Part shown: positions 1-9,800 of the stretch, one piece after another | How positions within the stretch are numbered: position 1 is the stretch's first letter | How the letters are laid out: every line of letters begins with the position of its first letter | From: Arsenophonus sp046530785 | Lineage (GTDB): Bacteria; Pseudomonadota; Gammaproteobacteria; Enterobacterales; Enterobacteriaceae | Length of the DNA stretch: 64,000 nucleotides | NCBI GenBank assembly: GCA_046530785.1 | Contig: JBHEQT010000006.1 | Span: 33,881-97,880, forward strand | Direction: 5' to 3' | Notes under the pieces: model-generated | What the model was told of the DNA's origin: nothing | Database searches by the model: none | The model's input: the letters and a program-made list of their open reading frames with translations, nothing else | Program-made: the position numbers and the translations under genes

Positions 1-1
1 T

Positions 2-229
2 AGTTCTTTAGTTGAGAGAACTGCATTATCTAGCACTGATCGCTTATTAGGTATATGTTTTGGTATATTTCGCGGTATATTGATAGCATCTATAATTTTG
101 TTTTTTCTGAATACTTTTACACCTTTGCCAAAAACTGAAAATTGGCAACACTCTGAATTAATACCTAAATTTAATAGTATGATTAAATTAGTTTTAAATT
201 TTTTAAAAAATGCCTCAAGTTCTTATTAG
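2..229 (+). CDS. cvpA: CvpA C-terminal part (cut by window edge)
   Basis: An open frame runs in from the window edge to a TAG at 227-229 and gives 75 residues. They match the C-terminal part of CvpA, the inner-membrane protein linked to colicin V production: the stretch 'LLGICFGIFRGILIA' is the last membrane segment, followed by a short tail with 'TENWQHSELIPKF'. E. coli CvpA is about 162 residues, so roughly half is visible. The gene ends 37 bases before purF, the same cvpA-purF operon arrangement as in E. coli. The promoter must lie outside the window. The frame is uninterrupted, so the gene looks alive. Confidence 0.85.
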   Translation, partial: SSLVERTALSSTDRLLGICFGIFRGILIASIILFFLNTFTPLPKTENWQHSELIPKFNSMIKLVLNFLKNASSSY

Positions 230-266
230 AAAACATCACCAGATTAGATGATGAGGAAAAGTAGAG

Positions 267-1778
267 ATGTGCGGTATTGTCGGTATTGCTGGTTTTACAC
301 CAGTTAATCAATCAATTTATGATGCACTAATAATGCTTCAACATCGTGGACAAGATGCTACAGGCATTGCAACAATTGATGAAAATAATCAATTTCGTTT
401 GCGAAAATCAAATGGTTTAGTAAAAGATGTATTTACTGCTCGCCATATGCTTTGTTTACGTGGGAAGATGGGAATTGGTCATGTTCGCTATTCAACTGCT
501 GGTAGTTTTAGTGCTTCTGAAGCACAACCTTTTTATGTTAATTCCCCTTTTGGTATTACGTTAAGCCACAATGGTAATTTAACTAATGCGCATGAGTTAA
601 GAAAAACTCTATTTGAAACAGCTCGTCGTCATGTAAATACTTATTCTGACTCAGAAGTTTTGCTCAATGCTCTTGCTTATGAACTTGATCAATTTGATCA
701 TTTTCCTTTGACTGCAGAAGATATTTTTAGTGCTATTTCTGCAATGCACAATAAAGTTCGTGGTGCTTATGCTTGTGTAGCAATGATTATTGGTCATGGT
801 TTAGTTGCGTTTCGTGACCCGTTTGGTATTCGTCCTTTAGTACTTGGTAATCGAATATTAAAAAAAGGTCAAAATGAATACATGGTTGCTTCTGAAAGTG
901 TTGCTTTAGATACACTTGGTTTTGAATTTTTGCGTGATGTAGCTCCAGGTGAAGTGATTTATATTACTGAACATGGTCAACTTTTTACGCATCAATGTGC
1001 AAAAAATCCAAAATTAGTTCCTTGTTTATTTGAATTTGTCTATTTAGCCAGACCAGATTCTTTTATCGATAAAATTTCGGTTAATAAGGCTCGTTTGCGA
1101 ATGGGACAAAAATTAGGTGCAAAAATTGCTCGCGAATGGCAGAATTTGAAGATTGATGTTGTGATTCCGATTCCTGAAACTTCCTGTGATAGTGCATTAG
1201 AAATCGCTTATATTTTAAATAAACCTTATCGTCAAGGTTTTGTTAAGAATCCTTATGTTGGTCGTATTTTTATAATGCCAGAACAGAAAGAAAGACGTAA
1301 ATTAGTACGTCGTAAGCTGAATGTGAATCGAGCAGAATTCAGAGATAAAAATGTTTTATTAGTCGATGACTCCATCGTGAGGGGAACAACTTCTGAACAA
1401 ATTATTGAATTAGCTCGTGAAGCAGGGGCAAAAAAAGTCTATTTTGCTTCAGCATCACCAGAAGTTCGTTTTCCTAACGTTTATGGTATTGATATACCAT
1501 CTTCCAATGAATTGATTGCTCATGGACGTGAAATAGATGAAATTTGTAAACTTATTGGTGCGGATAATTTAATTTTTCAAGATCTTACTGATTTAATTGC
1601 CGCAGTTAGAGAAGAAAATTTAGATATAACTACCTTTGAATGTTCAGTTTTTAATGGTATTTATGTTACTAAGGATGTTGATCAATCTTATTTAAATTAT
1701 TTAAAAAATTTCCGAAAGGAAAATCAGTTCCAAGCATATAATGAAATTGAGAATCTGGAAATTTATAACGAAGGTTAA
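267..1778 (+). CDS. purF: Amidophosphoribosyltransferase PurF
   Basis: This is the first committed enzyme of purine synthesis: glutamine plus PRPP give 5-phosphoribosylamine. The protein has 503 residues (E. coli about 505). It starts with MCGIVGI, so Cys2 becomes the N-terminal nucleophile of the glutamine amidotransferase domain (about residues 2-230). 'HRGQDATGI' (26-34) and 'SHNGNLTN' (100-107) are class II amidotransferase motifs. The phosphoribosyltransferase domain carries the PRPP loop VLLVDDSIVRGTTS at 363-376. GAGG at 253-256 lies about ten bases before the ATG. It is probably cotranscribed with cvpA. No damage is seen, so purine synthesis from PRPP appears to be retained. Confidence 0.98.
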   Translation: MCGIVGIAGFTPVNQSIYDALIMLQHRGQDATGIATIDENNQFRLRKSNGLVKDVFTARHMLCLRGKMGIGHVRYSTAGSFSASEAQPFYVNSPFGITLSHNGNLTNAHELRKTLFETARRHVNTYSDSEVLLNALAYELDQFDHFPLTAEDIFSAISAMHNKVRGAYACVAMIIGHGLVAFRDPFGIRPLVLGNRILKKGQNEYMVASESVALDTLGFEFLRDVAPGEVIYITEHGQLFTHQCAKNPKLVPCLFEFVYLARPDSFIDKISVNKARLRMGQKLGAKIAREWQNLKIDVVIPIPETSCDSALEIAYILNKPYRQGFVKNPYVGRIFIMPEQKERRKLVRRKLNVNRAEFRDKNVLLVDDSIVRGTTSEQIIELAREAGAKKVYFASASPEVRFPNVYGIDIPSSNELIAHGREIDEICKLIGADNLIFQDLTDLIAAVREENLDITTFECSVFNGIYVTKDVDQSYLNYLKNFRKENQFQAYNEIENLEIYNEG

Positions 1779-1874
1779 ATTATTTTTATGTTTTGACTTA
1801 ATTTAGATTTAATTGAATATCGTTAAGCCTATAATATATAAAATTTATTTAATAGTTATTATTGAGCGAAAATA

Positions 1875-2450
1875 ATGCAGAAAATAATTATTGGATTAAC
1901 AGGCGCTAGTGGTGTGATTTATGGTATTCGTTTACTTGAGGTTTTGCGTAATATTGGTGATATTGAAACTCATTTAATTATTAGTTCAGCTGCAAAGAAA
2001 ACATTAGGATTAGAAACAATTTATACCTTACGTGATGTTCAAGCAATGGCAGGTGTTGTTTATGATAATAGGGATATTGCTGCAGCAATATCTTCTGGTT
2101 CATTTATTACTTCTGGTATGATTATTATGCCTTGTTCAATAAAAACATTATCTGGTATTGCTAATAGTTATAATGATACGTTAATTACACGATCGGCTGA
2201 TGTAATTTTAAAAGAAAAACGTAAATTAATATTGGGCATCAGGGAAACACCTTTACATATAGGTCATTTAAAATTAATGATGAATCTTATAGAGATTGGC
2301 GCGATAATTTTTCCACCAATGCCTGCTTTTTATCATAAACCAAAAACAATACAAGATATTATCGATCAAACAGTTAATCGCATATTGGATCAGTATGGTA
2401 TAAGTATGATTATATCAAAAAATTTATTTACTCGTTGGACAGGATTTTAA
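1875..2450 (+). CDS. ubiX: Flavin prenyltransferase UbiX
   Basis: UbiX makes prenylated FMN, the cofactor of the decarboxylase UbiD in ubiquinone synthesis. The protein has 191 residues against 189 in E. coli and aligns over its whole length. 'GLTGASGVIYGIRLL' (8-22) is the FMN-binding start of the fold, 'SSGSFITSGMIIMPCSIKTL' (74-93) is the conserved flavin and active-site segment, and 'RETPLHIGHLKLM' (122-134) is the other family signature. The gene sits 96 bases after purF, the same order as E. coli purF-ubiX. A TATAAT-like box lies at 1830-1835 without a clear -35, so the gene may have its own weak promoter or be read through from purF. With ubiG it indicates a retained ubiquinone pathway. 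Confidence 0.96.
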   Translation: MQKIIIGLTGASGVIYGIRLLEVLRNIGDIETHLIISSAAKKTLGLETIYTLRDVQAMAGVVYDNRDIAAAISSGSFITSGMIIMPCSIKTLSGIANSYNDTLITRSADVILKEKRKLILGIRETPLHIGHLKLMMNLIEIGAIIFPPMPAFYHKPKTIQDIIDQTVNRILDQYGISMIISKNLFTRWTGF

Positions 2451-3399
2451 GGTAATTATTCATTTTATAATAAATTTAAATAATGATTTTAACATTTTTA
2501 GTTTTAAATTGAATTAAATTATTTTTTAATAAAATTAATAATATTTTTTATTTAAACATAATAAAAATATAGTATTTTTTTTATTAATTAATTTTAAAAA
2601 TAAATTTTTTATAGTTCTATCATAATTAGATAATAATTAAAATTTTTTCAGAAAAATCGAAAATTTATTCCATATAATAATTATTATAAACGAGAGGAAA
2701 ACTACCTTCAATAATAAATCACGGAGTAATTTGAGTAAAACCTTATCATTTAATTTTTTTAACTTTCAAATTCAAAAGTTGATTTACAATTTTTTATAGA
2801 AATAATATGGATCTATTTAGATTTTCTGTAATATAATAACTATTATGAATAAACTTCAAAATATAAGAAGAAAGTAATATTAAATTAAGAAAGATACTAG
2901 TTACAAATATCTCAATTAAGATTTAATAAAAATTAATCATATCATTAATTAGGATTCATAAAGTATAATTTTCTCTTTACCAATTAAGCCACCTAATTCT
3001 ATTTTTAATATTGGAAAAATATCTTCAATATATCTCTTTCATTATCTAAAAGAATTTTCAATTTTAATAAATAAACTTTTTATTATTTATAGGTTTTAAT
3101 GTAGAAAAAATTCCATCTTGGATACTATTTGTTAATAAATTCGGATATATAGAAAATGTTGAACTTACTTAGAATTTCCTTTTAATCATAAGGATAGCTA
3201 ATAAATATGGTCCAAAAACTTTGGTAATTTTTCTATTATTAATCCACAATTCACTTTTATTTATCCCTCTTTTATTTTTAGTAATTTTCATAAAATATTA
3301 TTTTTGTTCTTTAATCTATAAATGAGTACGCAAATTAAAGTTATTTATTGGACCATTTAATTTATTTATTTAATGATCTAAATAATGTATCTTATTTTC

Positions 3400-3441
3400 G
3401 TATTTTGGATTTATAAAAATATTTTTATAAATCCAAAATAC
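3400..3441. repeat. Perfect 42-bp palindrome (21-bp arms, no loop)
   Basis: Bases 3400-3420 are the exact reverse complement of 3421-3441, with no spacer and no mismatch; pairing stops at both outer ends. The core includes TTTGGATTTATAAA and its mirror. It lies inside the ubiX-pta desert, far from any intact gene end, so a terminator role is not evident. Confidence 0.9.
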
Positions 3442-4286
3442 AAAGAAAGAGAGAAATCAAATTCTAAATATATCCGTCCTGGACTTTTTAGAAAAAGAGA
3501 TTGTTTTTTTAAAATTGATGACCTAAGTTTTAGTCAGTGATTCTTCTGATCTTAATCTTTCCTCTTCTAAATATTTCAAGTAGTATTTTTCTAGAAAAAA
3601 ATAAATTAGTAAAAATTGATATTAATAAACGTTTTCAATTTCTATAAAAAGTTAATTTTTTAGATTTGTTTTTTAATATTAAAATATTATAGTTTCATTT
3701 ATAATTAAATATAAATATTGAAAATAGTATATTTATTTTCAAATATAAAAATAAAGATTCTTATAATAAAGGATTTTAATTGAATTAATTATACCTTTAA
3801 CAAAGTAAAAACAAGAAAAGATATCTATTTTTTATTAAATTTATTGGTAACTAAAGTAATTTTATAAACAGTAGTGGGGTGAATATATACATTCTTTCAA
3901 CTTTATTGAGGTTAATACTTATACTGAGCAATACAATGCTTGTTAAAAACATTAAAAATAAATAGGTTTACTATATATTTTACACAATATTTTATAACAG
4001 TTAATAGAAAATAAGAATATATAATAACATTAATAAAGAATTATTATTACTAATTTATTTAGTTTATTTCAAGTTAGAGAAAATTTTATATATTATTTAT
4101 AATAATAATTATTACATCCTAGATATCTATAAATATATTAATAATAAGTATTTTATTTGGAATATTTTGTATTCAATGATATGAAAATTCATATAAACTC
4201 TATTTATGATATTGAACCACCGTTTCAATCATGAATATAAGAATTAAGAATCTTTATAAAAATAAAGTTTTTGAAATGATCATTTT

Positions 4287-4325
4287 GTTGAATTTTCTTA
4301 AAAAATGATTTTTTTAAAATTCAAC
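4287..4325. repeat. Inverted repeat, 10-bp arms with a self-complementary interior
   Basis: GTTGAATTTT (4287-4296) pairs with AAAATTCAAC (4316-4325). The interior holds a run of A facing a run of T that can extend the stem. It lies in dead DNA with no gene nearby. Confidence 0.7.
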
Positions 4326-4641
4326 GAAATTAATTATTTTAATATTTATTATTATTCATAATATAAATATATTTATAGAATATCTCTATATAATTCTTTT
4401 ATTGATTTAAAATTATTTAAACATAATGAAGTTTATTCATGATAGGATTCCATTTATAAATTAAAAAACAAAATTATATAGCAAGAAAAGAATATTTATA
4501 AGATATTAAGATGATTTTCTTATAAATTTAATTTTTTAGAAATAATTTCTTCTATAGTTTATTAAACTAGTAATTATATTTACTTGATGATATCAATAAT
4601 AAAGTATTGATTATAATAAACTAATAAATAGAATCCAAATG

Positions 4642-4669
4642 TTTATTTTTATAAAATTATAAAAATAAA
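4642..4669. repeat. Perfect 13-bp inverted repeat, 2-nt loop
   Basis: TTTATTTTTATAA at 4642-4654 and its exact reverse complement at 4657-4669 are separated by AA. The repeat is pure A/T, so by itself it is weaker evidence than the longer palindromes. Confidence 0.7.
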
Positions 4670-5109
4670 ATCAAATGGCATGTTTTATATATTACCGTTA
4701 CGTTACATATAATCGTAAATAAAAAATATATTTAGTATATATTCTCTCTTATATTTTTTTAATAATACTAATTCTAAAATAACTTATAGAGATCATAATT
4801 CTAAATGAAATATCTTTCCTAATACATCAAGAGAAATATGATATACGATTAACTTAATTAAAAAATAATTTTAAGTTAGTTAGGAGAAGGAGGAAGAACC
4901 TATTTTAATAATTCTAATTTAATTTAATTTATTGAATAAAATTAATTAATTAAAAATAAAATCTAAAAATTAATCATAAATTAATTATATTTATTCATTT
5001 ACTTGTTAATAAAAAATTAAATCCATTTATTAATGTTATTTATTAACTAATTCTTTAGTGAATAAAATTAAAATATGATATAGTTTTTGTTTTATATCAA
5101 CTAAAATAG

Positions 5110-7260
5110 TTATTTTAATTTCGTATTAACTATTGCCTGAATAGCAGTAAGTGCAATAGTATAAACTATATCATAAACTAGTGCACCACGGGATAAGTCA
5201 TTAACAGGTTTACGCATCCCTTGTAAGATGGGTCCAATAGAAACTAAATTAGCAGAACGTTGCACCGCCTTATAAGTGGTATTTCCAGTATTAAGGTCTG
5301 GAAAAATAAATACTGTTGCTTGACCGGCTACCGGAGAATTTGGTGCTTTAGATTTAGCAACATCAGCCATAATAGCTGCATCATATTGCAATGGACCATC
5401 AATAACTAAATCTGGTCTTTTTATTTTCGCTAAATAGGTTGCTTTACGAACCTTGTCCACATCACTACCAGAACCGGAATTTCCAGTAGAATAAGAAATC
5501 ATTGCAACTCTTGGCTCAATACCAAACTCTTTAGCAGAGTCAGATGATTGTATGGCAATTTCTGATAATTCTTCAGCAGTTGGATCTGGATTTATCGCAC
5601 AGTCACTATAAACTAATACTTGTTCAGGTAACAACATAAAGAATATTGAAGAAACAATTGAGTTACCAGGAGAAGTTTTTATCAATTGTAATGGTGGGCG
5701 AATAGTATTTGCTGTGGTATGAATAGCACCAGAAACTAAACCATCAACTTCATTTTTTTCAAGCATCATAGTCCCTAATACTACATTATCTTCTAATTCT
5801 TTATTCGCTAAAATTTTAGTCATGCCTTTATTTTTTCGTAACTCAACTAAACGATCAACGTAATTTTCACGAATTAACTTTGGTTCTAAAATTTTAACTC
5901 TTGAACATAATTTAACTCCTTGAGAATCGGCAACTCTTTTTATTTCATCTGGTTCACCTAGAAGAATACAAGTAGCAATTCCTCTTTCAGTGCAAATAGC
6001 AGCAGCTTTTATCATACGTGGCTCATTACCTTCCGGAAGTATAATACATTTGTTAGCTTTACGTGCTAACTCTGTTAATTGATAACGGAAAGCAGGAGGA
6101 GATAATTGTTTAGGACGTGTTGAATCAACACTAAGTGAATCAATCCATTTTTGATTAATATGTAAAGAAATATAGTTTTGTATTTTTTTAATCCGCTCAT
6201 AATCATCAGTAGGAACTTTTAAACTGAAATTTTGTAAGTTTAATGAAGTTTTCCAGGTATTACTATGTACCATTAATACAGGTAAACCGGTTTTAAAAGC
6301 ACGTTGACAAAGATTGTATATTGGTTTAGCAATATGGTAACCTCCGGTTAATAGTAACGCTCCAATTTTAATGCCATTCATTGCTGCTAAACAAATTGAT
6401 AGAATAACATCATGTCGATCGGAAGAGGTTACCAGCAATGACCCTGGATGAAATAGGCTTAACATATTTGGAACACCGCAAGAACAAAAAATAACCGATT
6501 TTATTCGACGAGTTTGCACCGCTCCTTTATTAAGGATAATAGCATTCAGATGATTAGCAATATCAATAGCACGCGTGACGATTAGATCAAAATTCCATGG
6601 AATACAACCCAATATTGGAATTTTACTATTTTTAATTAAAATTTTTCTATTAATTTTCGAGAGAGTATATTTAATTGAATTATCAAATATTTCTGACAAT
6701 TCAAGTCGGGTACGACCATGCTCATCAAACGGTGCATTGAGTTTATTGATAATCACTCCAGTGATATTTTTATTTTGTATACCGCCAAACTCTGCACTGA
6801 GTAATTCAATACTATGTTCTTTAAAGTGTTCTTCTGTATTCTTTCCTACCAATTCAGTTACAAATATAATATCAGCTCCAAGTGCTTTAGAAATGTTATA
6901 ATTTAATGACTGCACAAAAGTGTGGTTACGAGTAGGGGTTAAACCTTCAATTAAAATAACTTTAGAATGTTGTGTATTTTTATGATAACGTCCAATAATC
7001 TCTTCCATCAGAATATCTTTCTGATTATTAGCTAGCAACGACTCAACATAATTCATTTTCAGTGGTTCAGAAATCTGAACGCTAGAATAAAATCGTAATA
7101 TTTCAGTTGTTTCATCTCTATTATCAAAACAGGATTGAGTAATAGGTTTAAAAAAGGTTAAGTTAACTTTTTTTTTCTCCATTGAATGGGCTATTCCTAA
7201 ACTGACGCTAGTTAAGCCAACACTAATATCAGTCGGTATTAACATTATTGTACGGGCCAC
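5110..7260 (-). CDS. pta: Phosphate acetyltransferase Pta
   Basis: Pta interconverts acetyl-CoA plus phosphate with acetyl phosphate plus CoA, the partner step of acetate kinase. The protein has 716 residues (E. coli 714) and is of the long enterobacterial type: an N-terminal P-loop-like domain ('SVGLTSVSLG', about residues 13-22), a central DRTGG-type domain, and the C-terminal catalytic PTA domain from about residue 390 ('CIILPEGNEPRMIKAA', 'PVAGQATVFIFPDLNTGN'). The start codon is GTG at 7260, as I recall for E. coli pta; AGAGGT lies just upstream as ribosome binding site. It follows ackA by 69 bases and is surely its operon partner. No stops or shifts are seen. Confidence 0.97.
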   Translation of the reverse strand: MARTIMLIPTDISVGLTSVSLGIAHSMEKKKVNLTFFKPITQSCFDNRDETTEILRFYSSVQISEPLKMNYVESLLANNQKDILMEEIIGRYHKNTQHSKVILIEGLTPTRNHTFVQSLNYNISKALGADIIFVTELVGKNTEEHFKEHSIELLSAEFGGIQNKNITGVIINKLNAPFDEHGRTRLELSEIFDNSIKYTLSKINRKILIKNSKIPILGCIPWNFDLIVTRAIDIANHLNAIILNKGAVQTRRIKSVIFCSCGVPNMLSLFHPGSLLVTSSDRHDVILSICLAAMNGIKIGALLLTGGYHIAKPIYNLCQRAFKTGLPVLMVHSNTWKTSLNLQNFSLKVPTDDYERIKKIQNYISLHINQKWIDSLSVDSTRPKQLSPPAFRYQLTELARKANKCIILPEGNEPRMIKAAAICTERGIATCILLGEPDEIKRVADSQGVKLCSRVKILEPKLIRENYVDRLVELRKNKGMTKILANKELEDNVVLGTMMLEKNEVDGLVSGAIHTTANTIRPPLQLIKTSPGNSIVSSIFFMLLPEQVLVYSDCAINPDPTAEELSEIAIQSSDSAKEFGIEPRVAMISYSTGNSGSGSDVDKVRKATYLAKIKRPDLVIDGPLQYDAAIMADVAKSKAPNSPVAGQATVFIFPDLNTGNTTYKAVQRSANLVSIGPILQGMRKPVNDLSRGALVYDIVYTIALTAIQAIVNTKLK

Positions 7261-7329
7261 AAAATCTACCTCTTTAAAGTTACAAGATGTTCAACAAAGC
7301 ACTTTTCTAAATTGATAAATTGGAAGTAT

Positions 7330-8541
7330 TTAATCTATTAATGTTATTAGGCGACTAGCATCTTGAGCAATAACCAACTCTTCATTAGTTGGAATAACCA
7401 AAGCAGGAATGCTATCATCCGTTGTAATCTTTCCTAATTTTCCAAATCGTGCAGCTAAGTTACGTTTATGATCATACTTAATACCAATTAAAGAAAAATT
7501 TTTAAGTGTTAACTCACGTACCATGGCTGAATTTTCTCCAATACCGCCTGTGAAGATAATTGCGTCTAATCGACCTTTCATTAATCCACAATAAGAACTG
7601 ATATATTTACTTAAACGATGACAATAAACATCCATCGTCCTTTTTGCATTTATCTTAGTATTATAATTTTCTTCGATATAACGGAAATCATTAGTGACTT
7701 CAGTTAATCCAAGTATGCCAGACTCTTTTGTTAATAATCTATTTATTTTATCAATACTCATTCCTAATTCGTTATGAAGATGAAATACAATAGCCGGATC
7801 GATATCACCACTACGCGTTCCCATTACTAAGCCTTCTAGAGGTGTAAGACCCATTGAGGTATCAATAGATTTCCCATTAACTATAGCAGTAACAGATCCA
7901 CCATTTCCTAAATGGCATGTAATTATATTCAGTTCATTAATTGATTTATTAAGTTCTTTGGATGCTTTCTGGGAAACATAATAATGGCTTATACCATGTG
8001 CTCCGTAACGACGGATACCATGATCTTTATAAAGATTATAAGGAAGAGCATATAAATAAGATTCAATTGGCATAGTTTGATGAAAAGCAGTATCAAATAC
8101 AGCAACATGTTTATTATTTAAATGTGGAAATGCTTTTTTAGCTTCTTCAATTCCAATAATACCAGCAGGATTATGCAATGGAGCAAACGGAATAGATGCT
8201 TTAATACCTTCAATAACTTCATCATTAATAACAACTGATTTGGTAAATTTTTCACCTCCGTGAACAATACGATGACCAATAGCAGAAATTTTTCTTGCTA
8301 ATTCTATTTTTTGTGTAAAAATTTGATTGACAATAAAAGTTATTGCTTCTCTATGTAGAGCACCTTTACCTAAAACACTTTCCTTTTTAATACTATCTAT
8401 TTTCCATTTAATACGTGCTTCTGGTAGATTAAAGCATTCTGCTAAACCAGATATTTCTTTTTTTTCATTAACAGGATCAATGATAGCAAATTTAAGGGAA
8501 GAACTACCACAGTTAAGGACAAGTACCAATTTATTTGACAT
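7330..8541 (-). CDS. ackA: Acetate kinase AckA
   Basis: AckA transfers phosphate from acetyl phosphate to ADP, giving acetate and ATP by substrate-level phosphorylation. The 403-residue protein (E. coli 400) keeps the ASKHA-fold motifs: NCGSSSLKFAI (10-20) for phosphate binding, 'GHRIVHGG' (about 88-95), 'VFDTAFHQTMP', 'HLGNGGSV' and the nucleotide-binding 'FTGGIGEN'. It starts with ATG at 8541, with an AGGT about a dozen bases upstream. It is first gene of the ackA-pta operon. Its survival beside a dead complex I operon suggests acetate formation still contributes ATP (inference). Confidence 0.98.
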   Translation of the reverse strand: MSNKLVLVLNCGSSSLKFAIIDPVNEKKEISGLAECFNLPEARIKWKIDSIKKESVLGKGALHREAITFIVNQIFTQKIELARKISAIGHRIVHGGEKFTKSVVINDEVIEGIKASIPFAPLHNPAGIIGIEEAKKAFPHLNNKHVAVFDTAFHQTMPIESYLYALPYNLYKDHGIRRYGAHGISHYYVSQKASKELNKSINELNIITCHLGNGGSVTAIVNGKSIDTSMGLTPLEGLVMGTRSGDIDPAIVFHLHNELGMSIDKINRLLTKESGILGLTEVTNDFRYIEENYNTKINAKRTMDVYCHRLSKYISSYCGLMKGRLDAIIFTGGIGENSAMVRELTLKNFSLIGIKYDHKRNLAARFGKLGKITTDDSIPALVIPTNEELVIAQDASRLITLID

Positions 8542-8893
8542 GGATATTTATACCTATTTATATTGTTTTATCATGAAGTCTTTTGTTTAAATTAAGCAGA
8601 AAGAAGACTATGGTTAGTAAATATTTATTTTTAATAGAATATTAGTAACCTATCTTATTTTTTTGGATTATATTAAGTTGATTAATATAATATTTACGTA
8701 ACATCACGATAATTTAATCAAATTAATTAACTAAATAAATATTTTTGCAAAATTGATATTAAAGATGCAATATAATAATTATTATTATTTATTTAAAATA
8801 TAATAATAGATTAAATATAATAAGATTGAGTGGCAACCATTGATTTCCTTTATAAATTTTATATCAAAATTAATTGAAGTAATGAAATATATA
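8542..8893. other. Spacer between ackA and the yfbV remnant
   Basis: About 350 AT-rich bases form the shared upstream region of divergent ackA (-) and yfbV (+). Several TATAAA-like boxes precede ackA, but none has a convincing -35 partner. No gene is seen here. Confidence 0.5.
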
Positions 8894-9348
8894 ATGAATA
8901 AACATCAGAAAAATCCTAAATTTCTTACAAAACTCAAAATTAAGTCAGAAATTTACCAAATTCTTTCATTAAAGAAATATTTAATGTTTGTTTTTTCTAA
9001 GTATCAAACAATCATAGTTAGTAGATTGTTATTTTTATATGCCTATTATTTCGCTTTTTACGATTATCTGGACAAAAATTGGATTAGTTGGAAAGTATTG
9101 TGGGTTTGCTCTGGAAATAATATTTTTCGTATCATTTACCTTTTATAGGAATTATACTTGTTAAATAAGCGTTCATTTACAGATTTCTATCATTTTTATT
9201 ATTTATTTTTATTTTATGAAGTTTACAAAAAATTTAATTAAGCTGAAATTATCATTAATTTTGTTAAAGAAAGATCTAATTATCAAACGATTGTAGAATT
9301 ATTGAAATATTTTTAAACAATTAAATCGCTTTTTATTAATCCTATTTA
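8894..9348 (+). pseudogene. yfbV: yfbV (UPF0208 membrane protein) remnant
   Basis: From the ATG at 8894 the first ~70 codons are open and align without gaps to E. coli YfbV: 'NPKFLTKLKIKSEIYQILSL' sits where YfbV has [20 protein letters not shown]. The frame is then lost near 9100 ('FALEII' for FALSLP is in another frame) and a TAG follows at 9146-9148. Downstream, matches resume: 'LNKRSFT' for LGKRSVT, 'FYEVYKKF' for FYEVRGKL, and 'SNYQTIVELLKYF' for PDYQALADTLKRAF. The total of about 455 bases equals the E. coli gene length, so only small indels have occurred. YfbV is an inner-membrane protein of unclear role next to ackA in E. coli, the same position as here. It could still give a truncated peptide. 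Confidence 0.75.
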
Positions 9349-9369
9349 ACGTAATTTCAAAAAAATATA

Positions 9370-9800
9370 GGTTTATCTAGTCAGTAATAAAATAAATAAT
9401 ATTATGTTTTAATATCACTTTGAATTTTTCATTATTAAAAAAACTTATTATTTTGAAAGATCATTTTAAATAAAAATAAATTAATATTTTTAATATATAT
9501 ATGTTAACCATAATTATATGAATTGTAGAAAAAACAAATAAAGCATATACTAAGACTCTTATGTAAAATTAAAACCGTTTTCCATACCTTATAATTCATT
9601 TAAAATGATGAGTAATATAATAAATTATAAAATTCACTTTATAATTAATATATATTATTTTAAATTTTTCTAGATATTACTGTTGATCATAATTTTGATA
9701 ATTTGTATGCTTTCATTACTTAACTAATGAGAGTGATAATTTAGATCTAGATTTTATGTAAGAAAAATACAGGAAATTAAGTAAAAATAACTTTTCTCTA
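9370..9800 (+). pseudogene. yfbU: Possible yfbU remnant
   Basis: Directly after yfbV, where E. coli has yfbU, the + strand gives broken matches. 'SNKINNIM...KTYYFER' near 9379-9458 corresponds to SNQYKMMT...QTIIERG with almost the same spacing. 'FM*EKYRKLSK' at 9753-9785 corresponds to PMWEKYQRMLN, with the Trp codon turned into a stop. The middle part is hardly readable. The call rests on synteny plus two short matches and is uncertain. YfbU is a small cytoplasmic protein of unknown role. Confidence 0.4.

Larger units (their letters stand above)
2451..5109. other. AT-rich desert between ubiX and pta
   Basis: These 2.7 kb carry no open frame of useful length and no remnant I can name. In E. 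coli the corresponding interval holds argT-hisJQMP and several yfc genes, so eroded versions of those are expected, but I could not read any of them. The stretch does hold unusually long inverted repeats, listed separately. Confidence 0.6.

Noticed and set aside
5103..5116. AAAATA-GT-TATTTT hairpin at the pta stop codon as terminator
   Set aside because: Pure A/T stem overlapping the stop codon without a T-run; too weak to call.
6575..6901. 108-codon open frame on the + strand
   Set aside because: It lies wholly inside intact pta on the other strand and matches no family; it is a shadow frame.
8327..8590. 87-codon open frame on the + strand
   Set aside because: It overlaps the N-terminal part of intact ackA antisense; no ribosome binding site or family match.
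8840..9148. 102-codon frame starting at TTG as a novel small membrane protein
   Set aside because: From codon 19 on it aligns with the YfbV N-terminus, so it is the open part of a broken yfbV whose natural start is the ATG at 8894.
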